Assembly (NCBI GenBank): GCA_964035795.1
Contig: OZ038321.1
Location: 3,640,721-3,704,720 of the forward strand
DNA: 64,000 nucleotides
Direction of reading: 5' to 3'
Source of the DNA: Pterobdella sp. o SKG-2022
Taxonomy: Eukaryota; Annelida; Clitellata; Hirudinida; Piscicolidae
In this document: piece after piece, positions 60,201-64,000 of the stretch
Layout: each line of letters begins with the position of its first letter
How positions within the stretch are numbered: the first letter of the stretch is position 1
Translations under genes and position numbers: made by a program
The notes under the pieces: model-generated
What the model saw: only the letters and a program-made list of their open reading frames with translations
Told to the model about the DNA's origin: nothing
Database searches by the model: none

Positions 60201-62526
60201 GGCAGGTATCGACAAACCGGTATTCTGGTATCGTCGTCATTTGGCTTGACGGATAATCTTTCTTTTTTAAACAATGACAAGGCAAACTGCCCAAGTGTGG
60301 AAACGGGAGATCTTGAATTCGATAATTTCAAGTTGGACGTTAGCTCGGACTGACAGTCTATAAAACTTTGTTCCAAATAAAATGACATTTTTTATACATC
60401 ACTATTGTAGTATCAATAACCTAAGCCGACTGCTGTCAACCCCAGTTACTGGGACATGTACAGCAGTATAATCTAATTAGATTAATAATAATTTAATATT
60501 TCAAGTCAAAGCCTTTTCATATAACGAAAGGTAGCACTTGCTGAAAGCTCAATGTAGCAAAAAATGGGTGGCCATTGCAACACAGAATCAAACCCGGTGA
60601 CTAGATAATTAATCTAATGCTAGACCTTATAAGCTATACGACCTTGAGAATTCTCATAGATAAAGTAACGATTAATGAGTTACAATCTTGAACATAAAAA
60701 CAAATAAACCAAAATGCCATTTTTTCGGTTTTTATCTCCAAAAACCTTTCCACCAAATATCTGCCCATGAACTAGTAAAAACCCCCGTGAAATACACAAA
60801 CCGGGCACAGAGTCGGAGAGATAGAATTCTCTGGGAAGATGAGCAATGTTGTTGAGGTCTGGAAAGCCCTTCTTCGTTCCCTGCACCACATAAACCTGGT
60901 ACCTCCTACCAAGCGGTAGACCTGTGAGAGGTAGATTACTCGTTATTGGGTGTTCATTTGTGGCTTTATTATGCCATTTATTGTTTCTTAGTTTTGTTTT
61001 AATGCTATTAAATTTGTGATGTAAAATAGCTTGAAACAAAAATTCTGAGATGCTTTTAATAAGAAAATAATGCTCACATTATTTTATTTTACTTATATTA
61101 CGGAACATCAAATAAACTAAGTGATTTCATTTGATAGTTGTACTCTCAAAGTCAAACAGTTAAATACCAACCACATAAGAAATAAAAGCCCGGATCTCCA
61201 TGCAGTTTCAATTTCTTATTCACCATGCCAGCTGAATTCTCGATTATTTCCTTCACAACCACCTTACTCTCCACTATCACACCTATCATAATAAATTTTT
61301 AATCATTTAACATAGAGCTTCTTCATTCGATAATAAAAGATTAATCAGATGAAATTGAAACACGAGAAATCTTAATGAATGATAGTAGCATTTAGAAGCC
61401 TAATCATTCAATGCCTACACATCCAACAAAGCATATTATCAAGTATGAATAAAGAAACACTGTCTGAACCTTTCACTTATACTTGACATTCACAAATTTG
61501 ATTTAAGCGTCATGTTTAAAAACATACAATCTCTCCTAAAATCTTCATTTATACTTGTCATTCAAACTTCAAGAACTGCATATAAATGTAGGCATCATTT
61601 TTATCAATACCAGTATGTTAGTTCATTGAAAACAACACACGTCAGTCTATACAGCGTAGTGTTAAAAGCCTTAGACGGAAATGTAAAGTCTTATTCTCAA
61701 AAGCCATAATTGGTAGCAAAATAAGCTGAATAGTCATATTTTGAGAAAACCCCAAAAATTGTACTCAGTACCCTTCTTATATTTGCCCAACTCTTGGTAA
61801 AAAGAACAGGATATGAAAAAAATTGCTTGATTTTGAAAGCCTTATTTAAATATCATACATATAAAAAACCCCCTCCTCCTCCCTCCCCTCTCCTCTTTCT
61901 CACTCAGATAGAATAAAAGCATCAAAAAAAGCTTAGCTCACCTTGAGCCTGCCTCTCAGACAACCTGCTCCAGGTGACGTTGACACAGGATGTGTTCACT
62001 TGCACCACTGTCAACTTTGGCAACGCTGTTGGCACTGAGGGTTGTTGGTAGTTATGTAACTGTTATAAGGGTTCTCGTGGTTAGGTAATTATTATAGGGG
62101 TAATGATAGTGGTTTGTTGAACTATTATGGGAGAGTATGGGAGTTTAATCAACACGAAGTAAATATAGTGATTCTTTAACTATTATAGAAAAATATGGGT
62201 GATGTTTGAACTATTATAAGAAAATATTGATGATAGTTTAATATTATGTGGAAATGACAGTGATAGTTCGATTATTATAGTGTAAATATAGTGATTGTCC
62301 AACTAATATGGGTAATATGAGTGGTTAATGTCACAGGGTATGCAAGAGAGAATGAAGAACAAACCGTCTTCACAAGTTCGGATCGTCACCACCTCCGACG
62401 GCTCACTCCGTAGGTCGTAAAAGTGCGCCGTGATGTAGTAATGGTACACGGTGAATTTCTCTAGTTTCTCTATCGTGGCTTTGGAGCTTTGCACTTTTTG
62501 GTACTGCACTTGCTGTTCTGGGTCGT
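57246..62526 (-). CDS. Fibronectin-III single-pass membrane protein, at least ten exons, 5' end not found
   Basis: Minus-strand exons: 62526-62365, 62025-61942, 61282-61175, 60921-60809, 60349-60136, 59906-59818, 59424-59352, 58783-58682, 57761-57629, 57519-57246. Every phase matches and the chain encodes 449 residues to a stop. Order: end of one FN3 domain (KATIEKLEKFTVYHYYITA, then SEVVTIRTCED); a second FN3 (LPKLTVVQVNTSCVNVTWSR to LGRRYQVYVVQG); a less clear extracellular stretch; a third FN3 (KVSELTTTSAKVQWHID to NLEPGKEYHVDIEAA); a membrane helix of about 24 residues (WFYTWLIVVVILFIIIIPVI) with a CKKR stop-transfer; and a basic cytoplasmic tail of about 95 residues without a kinase or phosphatase domain. 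It is a type I surface receptor or adhesion protein; the ligand is unknown. Signal peptide and first exons should lie beyond 62526, possibly outside the window. Confidence 0.82.
57864..58429 (-). mobile_element. CR1/L2-type LINE 3' fragment in the FN3 gene (copy 2)
   Basis: Duplicate of 31995-32560, within the intron before the transmembrane exon. Confidence 0.87.
59139..59307. repeat. Palindromic CCCAGTA..CTGGG element (copy 2)
   Basis: Duplicate of 33270-33435, with one extra ATT unit in its central microsatellite. Confidence 0.55.
60417..60488. repeat. Inverted relative of the CCCAGTA..CTGGG element (copy 2)
   Basis: Duplicate of 34545-34615. Confidence 0.55.
60512..60648 (-). mobile_element. 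tRNA-derived SINE, decayed (copy 2)
   Basis: Duplicate of 34640-34775 with a better B box (AATCAAACCCGG); the 1-bp length difference between the copies lies here. Confidence 0.7.
61283..61941. other. FN3 gene intron, nothing else recognised
   Basis: AT-rich intron. It contains two similar short stretches (CTTATACTTGACATTCA near 61477 and TTTATACTTGTCATTCA near 61549) and a strong pyrimidine tract at about 61868-61905 (CCCCCTCCTCCTCCCTCCCC). The tract lies well inside the intron, not next to a splice acceptor on this strand. Confidence 0.45.
62040..62330. repeat. Degenerate minisatellite in FN3 intron
   Basis: About seven diverged units of roughly 35-40 bp built on the theme AACTATTATAG plus GTGATAGT/GTGATTG (for example GAACTATTATGGGAGAGTAT, TTTAACTATTATAGAAAAAT and TTGAACTATTATAAGAAAAT). 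It fills most of the intron between exons 62025-61942 and 62526-62365. Confidence 0.65.
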
Positions 62527-62824
62527 CTGCCAGCAATTTTGGTTAGATTGTCGATTATATAAATATGAATTTATTATAAGTAAGAGCTTTAAAAAAATTT
62601 CTATATTGAAGAAAAGCGTGGTGAAGAACAATTAAGAAAACCCGTCCAATCTATAATAGCAATGAAAACGAACGTCAAAAGATGACGTCGAGTGAACAAT
62701 ATAATAAAATTGTATACATAATGTTTATTTAATATTGTTATTCGTTCAACGTCTTTTGTCTCATAGAATGAGATTAGACGGTTTGTCAGAGCGCAGACGT
62801 TCTTTTCTCCAGAAGTTTTTATTT
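62527..62824. other. Upstream of the last FN3 exon seen; nothing recognised
   Basis: AT-rich. Contains an imperfect inverted repeat around GACGTCGAGTGAACAATA (near 62685) and TATTGTTATTCGTTCAACGTC (near 62735). No gene seen. Confidence 0.35.
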
Positions 62825-63045
62825 GAAGAGTTCACTTTTCATGTTTTGCAACTTTCAAATCGGCTTCAACCAGTTGGATCCACGTACGTTTTGGCCTCCT
62901 GACTCGTCGCCTTCCAGGAATCTGGACGTCACGGACTGCTTCAGGCCATTGCGAGTCACTCATACGTTCTAGGTGACCGTACCAACCAAGTCTGCTTTTT
63001 CGTATTTTGGTCAAAAGGGGTTCTATATCAAGCTTCTGCAGATCT
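62825..63045 (-). mobile_element. LINE ORF2 C-terminal fragment
   Basis: One minus-strand frame of 60 codons reads KSRLGWYGHLERMSDSQWPE, then RDVQIPGRRRVRRPKRTWIQ and LVEADLKVAK. This is the conserved tail after the RT domain (RLGWYGHLERM, GRRR..RPK.TW). The frame is intact, so the fragment is not very old, but both ends are missing. Confidence 0.8.
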
Positions 63046-63179
63046 AAACCCTATATATCAAAGTGCTTTATTTCTATAAGTGTAAAAACAAAAAAAAAAC
63101 AAATGAAATGAGCTCGAAAAATCAGTATCATTTTATTAGTCAGTATCTTTCCATTTTCTAAAGGGTTACTGACTTCTTT
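63046..63179. other. Spacer between two LINE fragments
   Basis: AT-rich spacer; nothing recognised. Confidence 0.35.
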
Positions 63180-64000
63180 CCATGACTTAACCCTTTATCT
63201 CTATTTCTGTTGTAGGCATCTTCAAGATCTTTCCCAGCTTCCCACAAAAACTTTCCATCATACCTTTCTAAGCTAACCTTGGCCTTTCTCTTCCTCTACT
63301 ACCTTCAACTTCAAACTTCCACGCCTGCTTAACACAATCATCATGCTCTTCTTACAACATGACCCAGCCATCTCAAACTCCCTTGCCTCACCAATTCAAC
63401 AATCGTACTATCCAACTTCAATCTAACCATCAGCTTCTTTGTACTCACACCATCAGCTAGCTGCACACCACAAATTATTCGATAAATCCGTTTTTCTGCT
63501 CTTCTCAATGGATCTTACCACTCAAGTTTCTGAGCCATATGTCATGACAGGCTTCACACATGTCCTATAAATTTGTCCTTTGATATTCCATGCGTGTTTT
63601 TTGCCACAAAACATTAAAGACACACTGTTGAATGCCTTCCAGCCCAGTCCTATCCTACTTGTATCAGCTAGCTCACTTCCTCCTCAACCATTTATATTAT
63701 CCCCTAGATAACAATAATTATTTACCCTCTCCAACTCACTCAGACAAAAATTTAAAACATTATTATATTTTTTATTTGAACCATTCATACAAACCCTACA
63801 TTCAAAATTTACATTCATCTTACAAGAATTTCTCTTTTCTCTAGCACACCCACTTCATACATATTTTACACCTCACACAATTTACTTTAGTCCTCTTTAT
63901 ACACACCAGATGGATCATTCTTATCCAAGACAACAACCCCACTACCACCACAACTTTTGTCATTCTAAGATTAAACTTTAATCCTTTTACTTCAAAAGCT
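63180..64000 (-). mobile_element. LINE reverse-transcriptase C-terminal half, runs off right edge
   Basis: Minus strand from the right edge: AFEVKGLKFNLRMTKV, then in a shifted frame SGVVVLDKNDPSGVYKE, then IYRTCVKPVMTYGSET around 63515-63580, and ELRWLGHVVRRA further down. These blocks follow the YADD box in RTE-like elements of the same general type as the fragment at 1-794. Several stops and frame changes make it inactive. Its 5' part lies beyond 64000. Confidence 0.75.

Larger units (their letters stand above)
35329..61201. repeat. Large tandem duplication, copy 2 (25,873 bp)
   Basis: Direct head-to-tail copy of 9578-35328. The three junctions (left 9578-9579, middle 35329-35330, right 61202-61203) share only the dinucleotide GC, as expected from microhomology-mediated or replication-based joining rather than recombination between long repeats. 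Copy 2 remains joined to the single-copy 5' exons of the FN3 gene on its right. Confidence 0.97.

Noticed and set aside
9578..61201. A transposon-mediated or long-repeat-mediated duplication
   Set aside because: No matching element or long repeat is present at the unit ends; only the dinucleotide GC is shared.

Overview
The window looks like AT-rich nuclear DNA of an invertebrate animal. The protein-coding genes are split by short GT-AG introns, and the gene set is metazoan: a caspase with a QACRG active site, a motile-cilium dynein-regulatory-complex subunit, a secreted cystatin, a proteasome-assembly chaperone and a fibronectin-III membrane protein. Most of the rest is retroelement debris: several non-LTR reverse-transcriptase remnants, a Penelope-like GIY-YIG remnant, a tRNA-derived SINE family and palindromic MITE-like elements. 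I cannot name the species. No bacterial genes, CRISPR arrays or rRNA genes are visible. The only tRNA-like sequences belong to SINEs.

Layout. (1) 1-9577 is single copy. It holds a reverse-transcriptase fragment at the left edge (-), a terminal exon for a Tyr/Asp/Cys-rich repeat protein (926-2108, +), a complete five-exon effector-type caspase (3599-6231, -, 270 aa predicted), an unidentified terminal exon (7618-7889, -) and a reverse-transcriptase remnant with a YADD box (8970-9830, +). (2) 9578-35328 and 35329-61201 are two head-to-tail copies of one ~25.8 kb unit. They are almost identical by eye (about ten point differences noticed, a 118-bp indel, a 3-bp indel and a 1-bp indel). The junctions share only a 2-bp GC microhomology. 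Each unit carries PSMD9 (-), a type-2-like cystatin (-), a head-to-head unidentified gene (+), DRC3/LRRC48 (+, 12 exons, 533 aa predicted) and the C-terminal exons of a fibronectin-III receptor-like gene (-). (3) 61202-64000 is single copy again. It supplies the upstream exons of the FN3 gene (so only the second copy is connected to them), a degenerate minisatellite and two more reverse-transcriptase remnants.

How the parts relate. The duplication begins inside an old reverse-transcriptase fragment and ends inside an FN3 exon. PSMD9, cystatin, the unidentified gene and DRC3 are therefore duplicated whole, while the first FN3 copy is cut off from its N-terminal exons. Exon models were built by hand from homology and splice-site phase. 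The caspase, PSMD9, cystatin, DRC3 and FN3 models all close in frame, which is strong internal support but not proof of expression. The duplication may be real and recent, or an assembly artefact from two haplotypes; read depth or junction-spanning reads would decide.
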